A DNA stretch of 49,306 bases. Source: Rhodospirillales bacterium. Its GTDB lineage: Bacteria > Pseudomonadota > Alphaproteobacteria > Rhodospirillales > UBA2165. The DNA is taken from the NCBI GenBank assembly GCA_028345065.1, contig JAOMCN010000010.1:1-49306 (forward strand). The letters are read 5' to 3'. A program made the position numbers and the translations under genes. Below, piece after piece: positions 1 through 9,045 of the stretch; position 1 is the first letter of the stretch; every line of letters begins with the position of its first letter. Under the pieces are notes generated by a model. The model was not told where the DNA came from. It did not search any database and saw only the letters and a list, made by a program, of their open reading frames with translations.

Positions 1-1
1 T

Positions 2-679
2 TCAATTTACCGGATGCTTCTAAATCAGTTGGTCTTAAATCCAAATGAAAAGGTTCTTGAAGTTGGTAGTGGGTTGGGACGTAGCATTCCTATTTTAGTT
101 GACAAACAACTTAATGTTTATGCCGCAGATATCTCCAATGAAATGGCTAGGATCGTAAATGACAATTACCGAAAAGTAATTGAGTTAGTTGTGGTCGCCG
201 AGGCAGAGACATTGCCATTCCAGGCTGAATATTTTGATATTGTTATCTGCTTTGCTGTATTCGATGCATTGGAACAAAAATGCGCACTCCTCGAGTTCGA
301 ACGCGTTTTAAAACCTGGTGGACAATTACTAATTACAGGGAAAAATGATTATTATTATACGGATGACAGCGCAGCCCTGATTGCGGAAATAAACGCTCGT
401 AATAAGGGGCATCCTAATTCATTCACTGACTGCCAAGTCTTGTTGCAGAATCTATCAGCCTTCGGTTTCGCTTTATTGAGTTGGAATTGTTTTAAACGTC
501 GCGGTGATTTTTCAAATTACAAATGTGTTGCCCCTAAACCAAGGGAGCCTTTTTATGAGTTCGCAATGATATTACAAAAACAAGGGCAACCCCAGTTGGG
601 AAAATTGATCAACTTGAATATAGCCTCTCCCTCTAGCCGCACATTCCAAATGCTCAACGAGCCAAATGAAAAATTCTGA
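2..679 (+). CDS. Class I SAM-dependent methyltransferase, 5' end cut by window
   Basis: The protein opens with a Rossmann methyltransferase motif I (VLEVGSGLGRS), then an acidic motif II region (YAADIS), a post-I/IV region (FDIVICFAVFDALE) and motif V-VI (VLKPGGQLLITG). This is the usual order in Methyltransf_11/25-type enzymes. The first ATG is at 14, but the frame is open to the window edge and motif I lies only about 15 residues from that ATG, so the N-terminus is probably missing. The substrate is unknown. The 3' end overlaps the next reading frame by 14 bases, which implies co-transcription with the deacetylase-like and glycosyltransferase-like genes downstream. A role in modifying a surface or flagellin sugar is inferred from that context only. 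Confidence 0.75.
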   Translation, partial: SIYRMLLNQLVLNPNEKVLEVGSGLGRSIPILVDKQLNVYAADISNEMARIVNDNYRKVIELVVVAEAETLPFQAEYFDIVICFAVFDALEQKCALLEFERVLKPGGQLLITGKNDYYYTDDSAALIAEINARNKGHPNSFTDCQVLLQNLSAFGFALLSWNCFKRRGDFSNYKCVAPKPREPFYEFAMILQKQGQPQLGKLINLNIASPSSRTFQMLNEPNEKF

Positions 680-1002
680 GGAAATAGCTGCGGCAATCCC
701 CCCGCAATGGACATTAAGAATTGCAGGAGATAAACCAGATTTCGCATTTGGCACATATTGCTCCAAAGGCACAACACATCTCCAAGAATTAGAACAACTT
801 TATCGCAGTCCAACTGCTGTTTATTACGCCAATATAGCCTACTTAGGTGGCAACCTGCAGTCTGCTCAGTTAGCACTGCCTGTCTCCGGGCAAAATTAGT
901 GGTGTACTGATTACAGATATGATGACTTCTATCGATATTGATAGAGAAATAGACTATCATTTAACTGAGGCCCTACACCTAAAGGCTCTTAATTCCTCAT
1001 GA
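666..1002 (+). pseudogene. Frameshifted small gene of unknown function
   Basis: Frame 0 is open from ATG 666 to a TAG at 897-899. A second frame, open from after the TAG at 871-873, continues without stop from about 874 to TGA 1000-1002. Its product reads smoothly (GVLITDMMTSIDIDREIDYHL) and ends in an ATGA overlap with the next gene at 999. The two halves look like one protein of about 111 residues broken by a one-base indel near 874-891. The start overlaps the upstream methyltransferase gene, so the gene sits in a translationally coupled series. I do not recognise the family. It could be a true pseudogene, a sequencing error, or less likely a programmed frameshift. Confidence 0.5.
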
Positions 1003-2345
1003 GTACTGTCTATATCGTTCATGCAATTGATGCAGAAGGTCCCTTGGTTGAAGACTTAGGCGCCACATTTGAACGTTTAAATTACATATTTGACGTCTCG
1101 ATAGAAGAATCACCGGAAAACCTCATCAGTCTTCAAAATGGCAACATTGATCTCGGCGACAAGACAAGGCCAATACAATCATTACTTGCTGCTCAAAACC
1201 TATCTTACCTGGGGGATTGGCGTAGTATCGATGCTATGCTTGATAAAATTTTAACCCATGAATATCGGAATATTTTGCCTGACAGCGACGGCGCAAGCTG
1301 GATTTATAATTGGTTTTGTCTCGATCATGTTGGATTTGAAGATAATCCAAGATTGCGGGATCTAGGTCATCATAAAGTATTTGATCATTACCGTTCTTTA
1401 CTTACTCATGAGAAAAACCAAAGGGATGCAGTCTATTTTCATTACCATCCCTTGCCATATAACAAGAAGGCTCATTCCTGCGCCACATTTTATTTAAATT
1501 CAAATCATCTTTTTGAAATCATCGCCCGTAAAATTATTGAGCGACAATGGTTTCCTACCGTTTTCCGAGCTGGTTTCCACACTCTCCGGCCCGATAGTCA
1601 CTGGTTTCTAGAACAGTGGATGCCATACGATTTTTCAAACCAGGCGACAGGTGCAGTTGTTGACCACCCTGACCTCGCTGACGGCAGACTTGGCGACTGG
1701 CGCCGCGCACCGTCAAACTGGCTGGGATATCACCCTTCTCATAATGACTACCAATCTTCAGGGCAGTGCCGCAGATGGTTATTTCGCTGTCTTAACATGC
1801 AGGGCCGACTACGTGTAATCACTCAAAATGATGTTGACCAAGCATTTATGGAGGCCCATGAACATGGCTCTTCCATTCTTGCGTTCACCAACCACGATTT
1901 CAGGCATCTAGCCCCGGATATTGCTCGTCTTAGAAATATGATTAAAATTGCGTCTCAAAAATGGACCCAAGTGCGCTTTAAGTATTCAACAGCAAAGCAT
2001 GCCGCGCGCAGCCACACCAAATTCTCAAACACAGGTCCGTTAGGTTTAAATATTGCAGTGGCACACAAATCGTCATCACTGGCAAGACTGACGGCAAAAA
2101 CCGTCCAAGGTATTTTTGGACCTCAGCCATTCCTTGCTATACGTGACAAACAGGGGAATTACTACTTCGATAATTTTGATTTCGATATTAGCCCACATAG
2201 TTGGCACTACTCACTGGACTGGCAGACCTTTTCCCTGGATTCACTTGACTGCATTGCAGTGGCCGCTCCAACCGAAGGTGCCGATGCAGAAATTGGTATC
2301 TACGACGTCGGTACCGGGCAAACCAGTTATTACGTTGTCAGTTAA
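999..2345 (+). CDS. Polysaccharide-deacetylase-like protein
   Basis: The 448-residue protein begins with a YIVHAIDAEGPL segment, resembling the metal-binding Asp region of NodB-like folds. It has a His-rich patch near residue 148 (YFHYHPLPYN), an FRAGFHTLRPDSHWFLEQW segment and a late AFTNHDFRHLAPD segment. These suggest a (beta/alpha)7 deacetylase fold, but catalytic residues cannot be assigned with certainty. The expected role is trimming or modifying an amidosugar in a surface or flagellar glycan. The start is fixed by an ATGA overlap with the frameshifted gene upstream. The last 213 bases are repeated after the next gene as part of a tandem duplication. The downstream GT-B-like gene begins 10 bases after the stop. 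Confidence 0.6.
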   Translation: MSTVYIVHAIDAEGPLVEDLGATFERLNYIFDVSIEESPENLISLQNGNIDLGDKTRPIQSLLAAQNLSYLGDWRSIDAMLDKILTHEYRNILPDSDGASWIYNWFCLDHVGFEDNPRLRDLGHHKVFDHYRSLLTHEKNQRDAVYFHYHPLPYNKKAHSCATFYLNSNHLFEIIARKIIERQWFPTVFRAGFHTLRPDSHWFLEQWMPYDFSNQATGAVVDHPDLADGRLGDWRRAPSNWLGYHPSHNDYQSSGQCRRWLFRCLNMQGRLRVITQNDVDQAFMEAHEHGSSILAFTNHDFRHLAPDIARLRNMIKIASQKWTQVRFKYSTAKHAARSHTKFSNTGPLGLNIAVAHKSSSLARLTAKTVQGIFGPQPFLAIRDKQGNYYFDNFDFDISPHSWHYSLDWQTFSLDSLDCIAVAAPTEGADAEIGIYDVGTGQTSYYVVS

Positions 2346-4328
2346 AGTTAACGATATGGCGAAAAAAAAACGATTATTGTGTGTTGTCAACAAGCCACAG
2401 CGAGAAAATCCCGTTTTCGATCATCTTGAAGCCCACTTAGCCAGCGAGTTCGAGGGTTGGGAAATTTTAGTTCTTTGGTTGCATGGCGAACCCCGATTCT
2501 TAGTTAAGGCACTGACATTTTTTCCCACGGTTGTCATCACCTTTCCACTAACGGGCCGAGGTTTATCTTTATCTTCATACATCATCAAATATTTAACAAA
2601 ATCCGCACTTCTTTGTTATCGAACTGAACAGAATATCGATTTTCGCTCTAGGCAACAGGTAAAATGGCTGGTCGGTATGGATAAATATGGTGACACACTT
2701 GTAGATTATGAGGTGTTCTGGGGAATATCAGCGGCAGAAATCATCGGCCCGGAACTTTTAAAACAGAATAAACTTAGCTCCCTCGATAAGGTTAGAGTAG
2801 TCGGCTACCCACCTTACGAATCCTATTTTTCAGGAACTTCCCATTCAATTAATCACCAAGAATTACCAAATTCGATGGCTAATCTCATTTCTGGCTATAA
2901 AAAGGATAACTCATTTCTTTTTATTACTGGCTTTCATTTGGCAGATTACAGCATGGAAGACTTTATTAACGCCGGTGACTGTTTTGACCCAGATTCTAAA
3001 ACCCTGCATGATGACAAAGCTGAGGCGGTTTTGGGCACAAAAAAATCGAAAAAATTTCGGGAACTATGGATCAACAACATCTTGGTGGCCGCAAAACGCT
3101 TTTCAGACCATTTGTTTATCGTAAAAATTCATCCAATTGAGGAAGAAATATTTAAGACCTGGCGGGAACCATCTCCATACAACAGACTTGCCAATTCAAA
3201 AAATATAATCGTAATAGGAACGGAATTGTCTATTGGAAACCTTTTGCCTCATGTGAGTAGATTTTTCCATTACGGTTCTACAGCTATATCGGAAGCCTAC
3301 TTAAAAAAAATCCCCAGTATTTTTGTAACTTCTCAAGAACTGTATTCTGGAGGTAAAGATAGCACGTCTAACTGGTTCTATTCGGATAATGGTTCGCCCA
3401 ACGATGATGACATTGATATCATTAATTTATGTGATTTTATTGAGCGACGCATTGAACCAAAAACTCAGCCAGACCATTCCGATCAAGTAAAAAATCTTCT
3501 CTTTGGTCTTTTTAATATTACAGAAGCCAATCTTTTGGGCACAAAGCCCTACGAACCCTCAAAGGAAATTGCAAAATTACTAGAGAACATAGTCAATGAA
3601 CCCTCCCGCCAAATAAGCTCTAAAGACAAATTTTTACATTCGGCCTTAGTTAAAGCCCACGTAATGGAGGATGAGTTATATAGTGAACTTGAAAAAGCTG
3701 TATCCGGCAAAAACAATGACCACGTTTACTTATTATCTCAAATTTTAGTTCGATGCGGTCTAATTTGTGAACAACGTTTAAAAGCTGACATAATTATAAA
3801 AGCTATATCGTTCCTTATCGAAAGCAGGGCTAATTTTCAGGCTGACCATATCATGATGCAGCTACTCATGATTCCTAATATGAAAGCCACCTTTTTTACC
3901 CGATGGAAACGCATACAACCTTTACTCACCAGGAATTTATTTCTCGGTCTCGGCAAAAGATTACAAAGGTTATCCGACATACAATTTGATCCTATGTTTA
4001 CGGAGAACTCTGAAACCGAGTGGATGCAAATTATTAATTTGGAAGCGGTAAAGATTAATACTCTATCTGGCGAGAGCGATCTTATTCTTCGAATATTGAA
4101 GTTCATGTCACCACTTCTGAATGACTCTAATTTTATGGAAGGGGATAGCAGTTTCGGCAAAGTCGAAAGAGAAAGTTGTTATGCTCCACTGGTTGATTAT
4201 ATCGCTTTAAAACGGATGTTTCTTGGAATTGATTCCTCAACCGATAATCTGACTTTATTTGATAGTGTTGACACTCAAATTACGCGAACTTTGAACCTCA
4301 CAGACGAGATTTGTTCGACTAGCGAGGT
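2133..4328 (+). repeat. Tandem duplication, copy 1 (about 2.2 kb)
   Basis: This segment is repeated at a constant offset of 2240 bases (4373-6568). By eye I find three differences in about 2196 bases: C/T at 2147, C/A at 2183 and G/A at 4119. The unit covers the last 213 bases of the deacetylase-like gene, the intergenic gap and nearly the whole GT-B-like gene, ending five codons before its stop. A 44-base non-repeated spacer separates the copies. There are no terminal inverted repeats or transposase, so this is a segmental duplication and not an insertion element. Confidence 0.95.
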
Positions 4329-4338
4329 CCAGAAGTAA
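2356..4338 (+). CDS. GT-B-like surface carbohydrate biosynthesis protein, copy 1
   Basis: The product is a 660-residue cytoplasmic protein. I chose ATG 2356 (MAKKKRLLCVVNKPQRENP) although the frame is open further upstream, because the upstream part lies inside the preceding gene. The N-terminal half (1-200) resembles the first Rossmann domain of GT-B proteins of the surface carbohydrate biosynthesis type, ending in VRVVGYPPYESYF. The second domain (about 230-400) carries LFIVKIHPIEEE and FFHYGSTAISEAYLKKIPSIF, the usual nucleotide-sugar pocket pattern with a Gly-Ser-Thr and acidic residue. Residues 480-660 are a predicted helical extension that I do not recognise. A glycan transfer role is inferred. 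Copy 2 differs only in the last two residues (QK versus DN). Confidence 0.7.
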   Translation: MAKKKRLLCVVNKPQRENPVFDHLEAHLASEFEGWEILVLWLHGEPRFLVKALTFFPTVVITFPLTGRGLSLSSYIIKYLTKSALLCYRTEQNIDFRSRQQVKWLVGMDKYGDTLVDYEVFWGISAAEIIGPELLKQNKLSSLDKVRVVGYPPYESYFSGTSHSINHQELPNSMANLISGYKKDNSFLFITGFHLADYSMEDFINAGDCFDPDSKTLHDDKAEAVLGTKKSKKFRELWINNILVAAKRFSDHLFIVKIHPIEEEIFKTWREPSPYNRLANSKNIIVIGTELSIGNLLPHVSRFFHYGSTAISEAYLKKIPSIFVTSQELYSGGKDSTSNWFYSDNGSPNDDDIDIINLCDFIERRIEPKTQPDHSDQVKNLLFGLFNITEANLLGTKPYEPSKEIAKLLENIVNEPSRQISSKDKFLHSALVKAHVMEDELYSELEKAVSGKNNDHVYLLSQILVRCGLICEQRLKADIIIKAISFLIESRANFQADHIMMQLLMIPNMKATFFTRWKRIQPLLTRNLFLGLGKRLQRLSDIQFDPMFTENSETEWMQIINLEAVKINTLSGESDLILRILKFMSPLLNDSNFMEGDSSFGKVERESCYAPLVDYIALKRMFLGIDSSTDNLTLFDSVDTQITRTLNLTDEICSTSEVQK

Positions 4339-4372
4339 TGCGGAATATATAGAGCAAACTAACAGGCACGTT

Positions 4373-4585
4373 CTTGCTATACGTGATAAACAGGGGAATT
4401 ACTACTTCGATAATTTTGATTTAGATATTAGCCCACATAGTTGGCACTACTCACTGGACTGGCAGACCTTTTCCCTGGATTCACTTGACTGCATTGCAGT
4501 GGCCGCTCCAACCGAAGGTGCCGATGCAGAAATTGGTATCTACGACGTCGGTACCGGGCAAACCAGTTATTACGTTGTCAGTTAA
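4373..4585 (+). pseudogene. 3' fragment of the deacetylase-like gene
   Basis: This 213-base piece repeats the last 70 codons and stop of the deacetylase-like gene (2133-2345) as part of the tandem duplication. It has no start codon or upstream part and is presumed non-coding. Compared with the parent it carries a synonymous change and one Phe-to-Leu change. It now acts only as a leader for copy 2 of the GT-B-like gene, keeping the same 10-base spacing between the old stop and the GT start. Confidence 0.85.
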
Positions 4586-6568
4586 AGTTAACGATATGGC
4601 GAAAAAAAAACGATTATTGTGTGTTGTCAACAAGCCACAGCGAGAAAATCCCGTTTTCGATCATCTTGAAGCCCACTTAGCCAGCGAGTTCGAGGGTTGG
4701 GAAATTTTAGTTCTTTGGTTGCATGGCGAACCCCGATTCTTAGTTAAGGCACTGACATTTTTTCCCACGGTTGTCATCACCTTTCCACTAACGGGCCGAG
4801 GTTTATCTTTATCTTCATACATCATCAAATATTTAACAAAATCCGCACTTCTTTGTTATCGAACTGAACAGAATATCGATTTTCGCTCTAGGCAACAGGT
4901 AAAATGGCTGGTCGGTATGGATAAATATGGTGACACACTTGTAGATTATGAGGTGTTCTGGGGAATATCAGCGGCAGAAATCATCGGCCCGGAACTTTTA
5001 AAACAGAATAAACTTAGCTCCCTCGATAAGGTTAGAGTAGTCGGCTACCCACCTTACGAATCCTATTTTTCAGGAACTTCCCATTCAATTAATCACCAAG
5101 AATTACCAAATTCGATGGCTAATCTCATTTCTGGCTATAAAAAGGATAACTCATTTCTTTTTATTACTGGCTTTCATTTGGCAGATTACAGCATGGAAGA
5201 CTTTATTAACGCCGGTGACTGTTTTGACCCAGATTCTAAAACCCTGCATGATGACAAAGCTGAGGCGGTTTTGGGCACAAAAAAATCGAAAAAATTTCGG
5301 GAACTATGGATCAACAACATCTTGGTGGCCGCAAAACGCTTTTCAGACCATTTGTTTATCGTAAAAATTCATCCAATTGAGGAAGAAATATTTAAGACCT
5401 GGCGGGAACCATCTCCATACAACAGACTTGCCAATTCAAAAAATATAATCGTAATAGGAACGGAATTGTCTATTGGAAACCTTTTGCCTCATGTGAGTAG
5501 ATTTTTCCATTACGGTTCTACAGCTATATCGGAAGCCTACTTAAAAAAAATCCCCAGTATTTTTGTAACTTCTCAAGAACTGTATTCTGGAGGTAAAGAT
5601 AGCACGTCTAACTGGTTCTATTCGGATAATGGTTCGCCCAACGATGATGACATTGATATCATTAATTTATGTGATTTTATTGAGCGACGCATTGAACCAA
5701 AAACTCAGCCAGACCATTCCGATCAAGTAAAAAATCTTCTCTTTGGTCTTTTTAATATTACAGAAGCCAATCTTTTGGGCACAAAGCCCTACGAACCCTC
5801 AAAGGAAATTGCAAAATTACTAGAGAACATAGTCAATGAACCCTCCCGCCAAATAAGCTCTAAAGACAAATTTTTACATTCGGCCTTAGTTAAAGCCCAC
5901 GTAATGGAGGATGAGTTATATAGTGAACTTGAAAAAGCTGTATCCGGCAAAAACAATGACCACGTTTACTTATTATCTCAAATTTTAGTTCGATGCGGTC
6001 TAATTTGTGAACAACGTTTAAAAGCTGACATAATTATAAAAGCTATATCGTTCCTTATCGAAAGCAGGGCTAATTTTCAGGCTGACCATATCATGATGCA
6101 GCTACTCATGATTCCTAATATGAAAGCCACCTTTTTTACCCGATGGAAACGCATACAACCTTTACTCACCAGGAATTTATTTCTCGGTCTCGGCAAAAGA
6201 TTACAAAGGTTATCCGACATACAATTTGATCCTATGTTTACGGAGAACTCTGAAACCGAGTGGATGCAAATTATTAATTTGGAAGCGGTAAAGATTAATA
6301 CTCTATCTGGCGAGAGCGATCTTATTCTTCGAATATTGAAGTTCATGTCACCACTTCTAAATGACTCTAATTTTATGGAAGGGGATAGCAGTTTCGGCAA
6401 AGTCGAAAGAGAAAGTTGTTATGCTCCACTGGTTGATTATATCGCTTTAAAACGGATGTTTCTTGGAATTGATTCCTCAACCGATAATCTGACTTTATTT
6501 GATAGTGTTGACACTCAAATTACGCGAACTTTGAACCTCACAGACGAGATTTGTTCGACTAGCGAGGT
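4373..6568 (+). repeat. Tandem duplication, copy 2
   Basis: This is the second copy of the 2133-4328 unit, same orientation, about 99.9% identical by eye. The left junction falls inside the deacetylase-like gene and the right junction falls five codons before the GT stop, so each copy carries its own stop codon from different flanking sequence. One of the three differences (A at 4423) would change Phe to Leu in the deacetylase fragment; the one inside the GT gene (6359) is synonymous. This fits relaxed constraint on the fragment and maintenance of the GT gene. Confidence 0.95.
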
Positions 6569-6578
6569 AGACAACTAA
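4596..6578 (+). CDS. GT-B-like surface carbohydrate biosynthesis protein, copy 2
   Basis: The 660-residue protein is identical to the product at 2356-4338 except that it ends in DN and not QK. The start is ATG 4596, the exact counterpart of 2356. The domain layout is the same: GT-B N-domain, C-domain with the HPIEEE and HYGSTAISE segments, and an unrecognised helical C-terminus. It may give extra dosage, be a very recent duplicate that has not diverged, or be an assembly duplicate. Because the fold of this family is remote from characterised transferases, donor and acceptor cannot be named. Confidence 0.7.
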   Translation: MAKKKRLLCVVNKPQRENPVFDHLEAHLASEFEGWEILVLWLHGEPRFLVKALTFFPTVVITFPLTGRGLSLSSYIIKYLTKSALLCYRTEQNIDFRSRQQVKWLVGMDKYGDTLVDYEVFWGISAAEIIGPELLKQNKLSSLDKVRVVGYPPYESYFSGTSHSINHQELPNSMANLISGYKKDNSFLFITGFHLADYSMEDFINAGDCFDPDSKTLHDDKAEAVLGTKKSKKFRELWINNILVAAKRFSDHLFIVKIHPIEEEIFKTWREPSPYNRLANSKNIIVIGTELSIGNLLPHVSRFFHYGSTAISEAYLKKIPSIFVTSQELYSGGKDSTSNWFYSDNGSPNDDDIDIINLCDFIERRIEPKTQPDHSDQVKNLLFGLFNITEANLLGTKPYEPSKEIAKLLENIVNEPSRQISSKDKFLHSALVKAHVMEDELYSELEKAVSGKNNDHVYLLSQILVRCGLICEQRLKADIIIKAISFLIESRANFQADHIMMQLLMIPNMKATFFTRWKRIQPLLTRNLFLGLGKRLQRLSDIQFDPMFTENSETEWMQIINLEAVKINTLSGESDLILRILKFMSPLLNDSNFMEGDSSFGKVERESCYAPLVDYIALKRMFLGIDSSTDNLTLFDSVDTQITRTLNLTDEICSTSEVDN

Positions 6579-6683
6579 CGAAGAATTTTGAAATTAGTTA
6601 ACAGGCAATTGTACTGCATACAAATTTGTAAATATGTTTAGTGTTAGTTACTCTAAAATGGTTACTTAGAAATAGAAGAGAAA

Positions 6684-8870
6684 ATGAAGAAAACAATTTA
6701 TTTAGCCGATCTCATGCATTCTAACTTTGGTTTGGCTTATACCACGACCCCTCTTGGTGTGGGCAAAATCGGAACGCATATTCTGCACAAATTCGGCGGT
6801 GACAATGTCGAAGTAAGACTTTTTAGAGCGTTTGAAGATATTGAAGAAGCTGTTAAAGAAAAGCAGCCTGATCTAGTCGGCCTCTCCAGTTATGCTTGGA
6901 ACGAGAATTTAACCGCTGCTACATTTTACTACCTCAAAAAGACTTGTCCTGACGCCGTTTTGGTGACCGGTGGTGCCAATATTTCTGTCTTCGGCTGGGA
7001 GCATAATTACCTCCATAAAGACAAAGACAAAATGACTACAATGTTTTCCAAATCGCTCGATGCGGAAACCTTGAAGATTATGCCCAATGTCGATTATCTC
7101 GTGCATGGGCACGGAGAGTATCCCGTCGCGAATATTGTCGAACGACTGTTGGGCAGTGCTTCAAACGCTGATGTGAAAGGCCAGTCCATCGACGGTTGTA
7201 CCGGCTTTTTTGGGGGCAAGATGACCATTGGCGCTACGCCGCCGTTTCCGCTGGACTTGGACGAATTTCCTTCCCCTTATACGACCGGCCTACTGGATGA
7301 AATGATCCAAAAATACCGCTTACCAGCTCAACTAGAGACCAACCGCGGCTGTCCCTATCAATGCAGTTTTTGCACTACCGGGGGCGCCTATAACAAGATC
7401 GCAAAACATAGTACAGATTATTTCATGGAAGAGCTTCACTGGGCCAAGGATAATCTAGAGAACCGAATGTTGCGACTATCGGATTCGAACTTTGGGCTTT
7501 TCGACAGGGATGTCGAAACCGCTGAGCGCATAAAAAAAATGCAGATCAATACTGGTTATCCAGGGGCCGTGCGGGTCTATTACTCGACCATCCGGGCCAA
7601 CGAACGAACTTTGAAGATCACCAAACTTCTCAACCGTTACCAACCATTCACGATTAGTCTGCAGAGCAATACACCACTCGTGCTGAAAAATATCCAGCGA
7701 GGCAACAACCCCAAAATCGAAGAATTAAAAAAGATGGTCGACTTTGCCCACACAAATGGTCTTAGCGTGGCAACGGATTTGATCACCGGCATGCCCGGCG
7801 AAACATATGAATCTTTTAAGGAAACCACGGCGAAAGTCATCCGCGCCGGTTTCGATAGCATCTACGTGAACCAACTTTTTCTTCTGAAAGGATCCGATCT
7901 CTATACTAGACATGCTCGGGAAAAATATAACTACCGAACGATGTTCGCGATGATGGCCTACAGTGTGACCAAAGTGGACGGACAATATGTAGTTGAAGGC
8001 GAGGAATACCCGGTCGGAGAACGCGGAAAATCCGCTGAAGATTTTTGGAAATTCTACAAGTTCTCAATTTTTATTTATATAATTTACGGCGGCGGCTACT
8101 TTAAAGAATTGATTATGCATTTTGATAACTACGGAGTCTCATTCCTTGATGCCTATGAACTAATTCTTGCGCAACCAAGTGAGTATCCCAACTACAATTG
8201 CGTCTTGGATGAGGCCACCTATAATGCTAAGGAACACAAGATTTTCGACACCATGGATGAGCTGTCGCAAAAGGTCAGAAATGTAATCAAATCAAATGAT
8301 GACAACAAAAACGGTAGCATTTTCCAAGGCATGAATATTTTTTCTCACATCATCCACAAGATGGGTGATATTCTGAAACATGAGAACAGACGTAAAATTA
8401 TCGACGAATTCGTCAAAGCAAGTTACGTCATTGCCGGTCAAAACGGTGCGTTCGATAAGGAATTTAGAGATATAACTGAAGAACTGTCCGGGCTTACGAT
8501 GGACGTTATGGTATCACCGTTGGGTGCCAAGGAACCCACAATTATGAAAGAAACTAATTTCGATATTATCGCCTGGATGCAGAATGGCTATCGGGAAAAG
8601 TTAACCGAATACCGTCTGCCCCAAAAAGGTCAAGTGTATCTGACCTTAAGAAACTTTAGTGAACACCAACACCTCGTCGATAACTCCGAAGGGTTAAGCG
8701 ATAATGATGTGTACCGTCGCTACTACGCCCAAATTAACTCATCAAATATGCGCAGATGGTTTACCAAAACGGAAAATTGGTCGACAGAAGTGGAACAGGG
8801 ACCGACAGCGTTGACACGTTTAGTAGATCAAACCCAGCCTCAAGCTACGGAGATGGGGTTGCTTAGGTAA
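6684..8870 (+). CDS. B12-binding-like radical SAM protein with long C-terminal region
   Basis: Residues 1-170 look like a cobalamin-binding Rossmann domain (QPDLVGLSSYAW, AVLVTGGANIS, VHGHGEYP). The radical SAM core starts near 215 and carries the CxxxCxxC cluster motif at C223, C227 and C230 (NRGCPYQCSFC). It continues through LRLSDSNFG and a GMPGET segment near 373. After about residue 430 there are 300 residues I cannot assign, so the 728-residue protein is longer than usual for the B12-radical SAM family. A strong AGAAGAG ribosome site precedes the ATG. Known family chemistry is C- or P-methylation and ring rearrangement; the location among glycan genes suggests a sugar or lipid substrate, which is inference. 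Confidence 0.8.
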   Translation: MKKTIYLADLMHSNFGLAYTTTPLGVGKIGTHILHKFGGDNVEVRLFRAFEDIEEAVKEKQPDLVGLSSYAWNENLTAATFYYLKKTCPDAVLVTGGANISVFGWEHNYLHKDKDKMTTMFSKSLDAETLKIMPNVDYLVHGHGEYPVANIVERLLGSASNADVKGQSIDGCTGFFGGKMTIGATPPFPLDLDEFPSPYTTGLLDEMIQKYRLPAQLETNRGCPYQCSFCTTGGAYNKIAKHSTDYFMEELHWAKDNLENRMLRLSDSNFGLFDRDVETAERIKKMQINTGYPGAVRVYYSTIRANERTLKITKLLNRYQPFTISLQSNTPLVLKNIQRGNNPKIEELKKMVDFAHTNGLSVATDLITGMPGETYESFKETTAKVIRAGFDSIYVNQLFLLKGSDLYTRHAREKYNYRTMFAMMAYSVTKVDGQYVVEGEEYPVGERGKSAEDFWKFYKFSIFIYIIYGGGYFKELIMHFDNYGVSFLDAYELILAQPSEYPNYNCVLDEATYNAKEHKIFDTMDELSQKVRNVIKSNDDNKNGSIFQGMNIFSHIIHKMGDILKHENRRKIIDEFVKASYVIAGQNGAFDKEFRDITEELSGLTMDVMVSPLGAKEPTIMKETNFDIIAWMQNGYREKLTEYRLPQKGQVYLTLRNFSEHQHLVDNSEGLSDNDVYRRYYAQINSSNMRRWFTKTENWSTEVEQGPTALTRLVDQTQPQATEMGLLR

Positions 8871-8942
8871 TTCGGTAATGGTCCCTTTGACCGAAGTCGG
8901 CCTGGAACAACTTCTTTCCGCTTTGAACCCAAGTAGGCTCAA

Positions 8943-8971
8943 TTGTAAATTGTCTAACATAAGGCTATAAA
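8943..8971 (+). promoter_or_regulatory. Possible sigma70-type promoter
   Basis: TTGTAA and TATAAA are separated by 17 bases, 75 bases upstream of the TTG start at 9046. The -10 box matches five of six consensus bases and the -35 box four of six. There is no experimental support, and in AT-rich DNA such matches arise by chance. Confidence 0.35.
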
Positions 8972-9045
8972 ATTCCTGTTCACTCAGCCGGTTCATCCCC
9001 TGAACTACTGCTGTAGAACCAGGGTTTGTAATTGAAAGTTACAGA

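Noticed and set aside
666-1002. Programmed ribosomal frameshift
   Set aside because: I see no typical slippery heptamer or following structure at 874-891; an indel is simpler.
2116-2355. Open frame upstream of copy 1 of the GT-B-like gene
   Set aside because: It lies inside the deacetylase-like gene in another frame; ATG 2356 gives a natural N-terminus directly after that gene's stop.
2133-6568. Insertion sequence or composite transposon
   Set aside because: No transposase, inverted ends or target duplication; it is a plain direct duplication.
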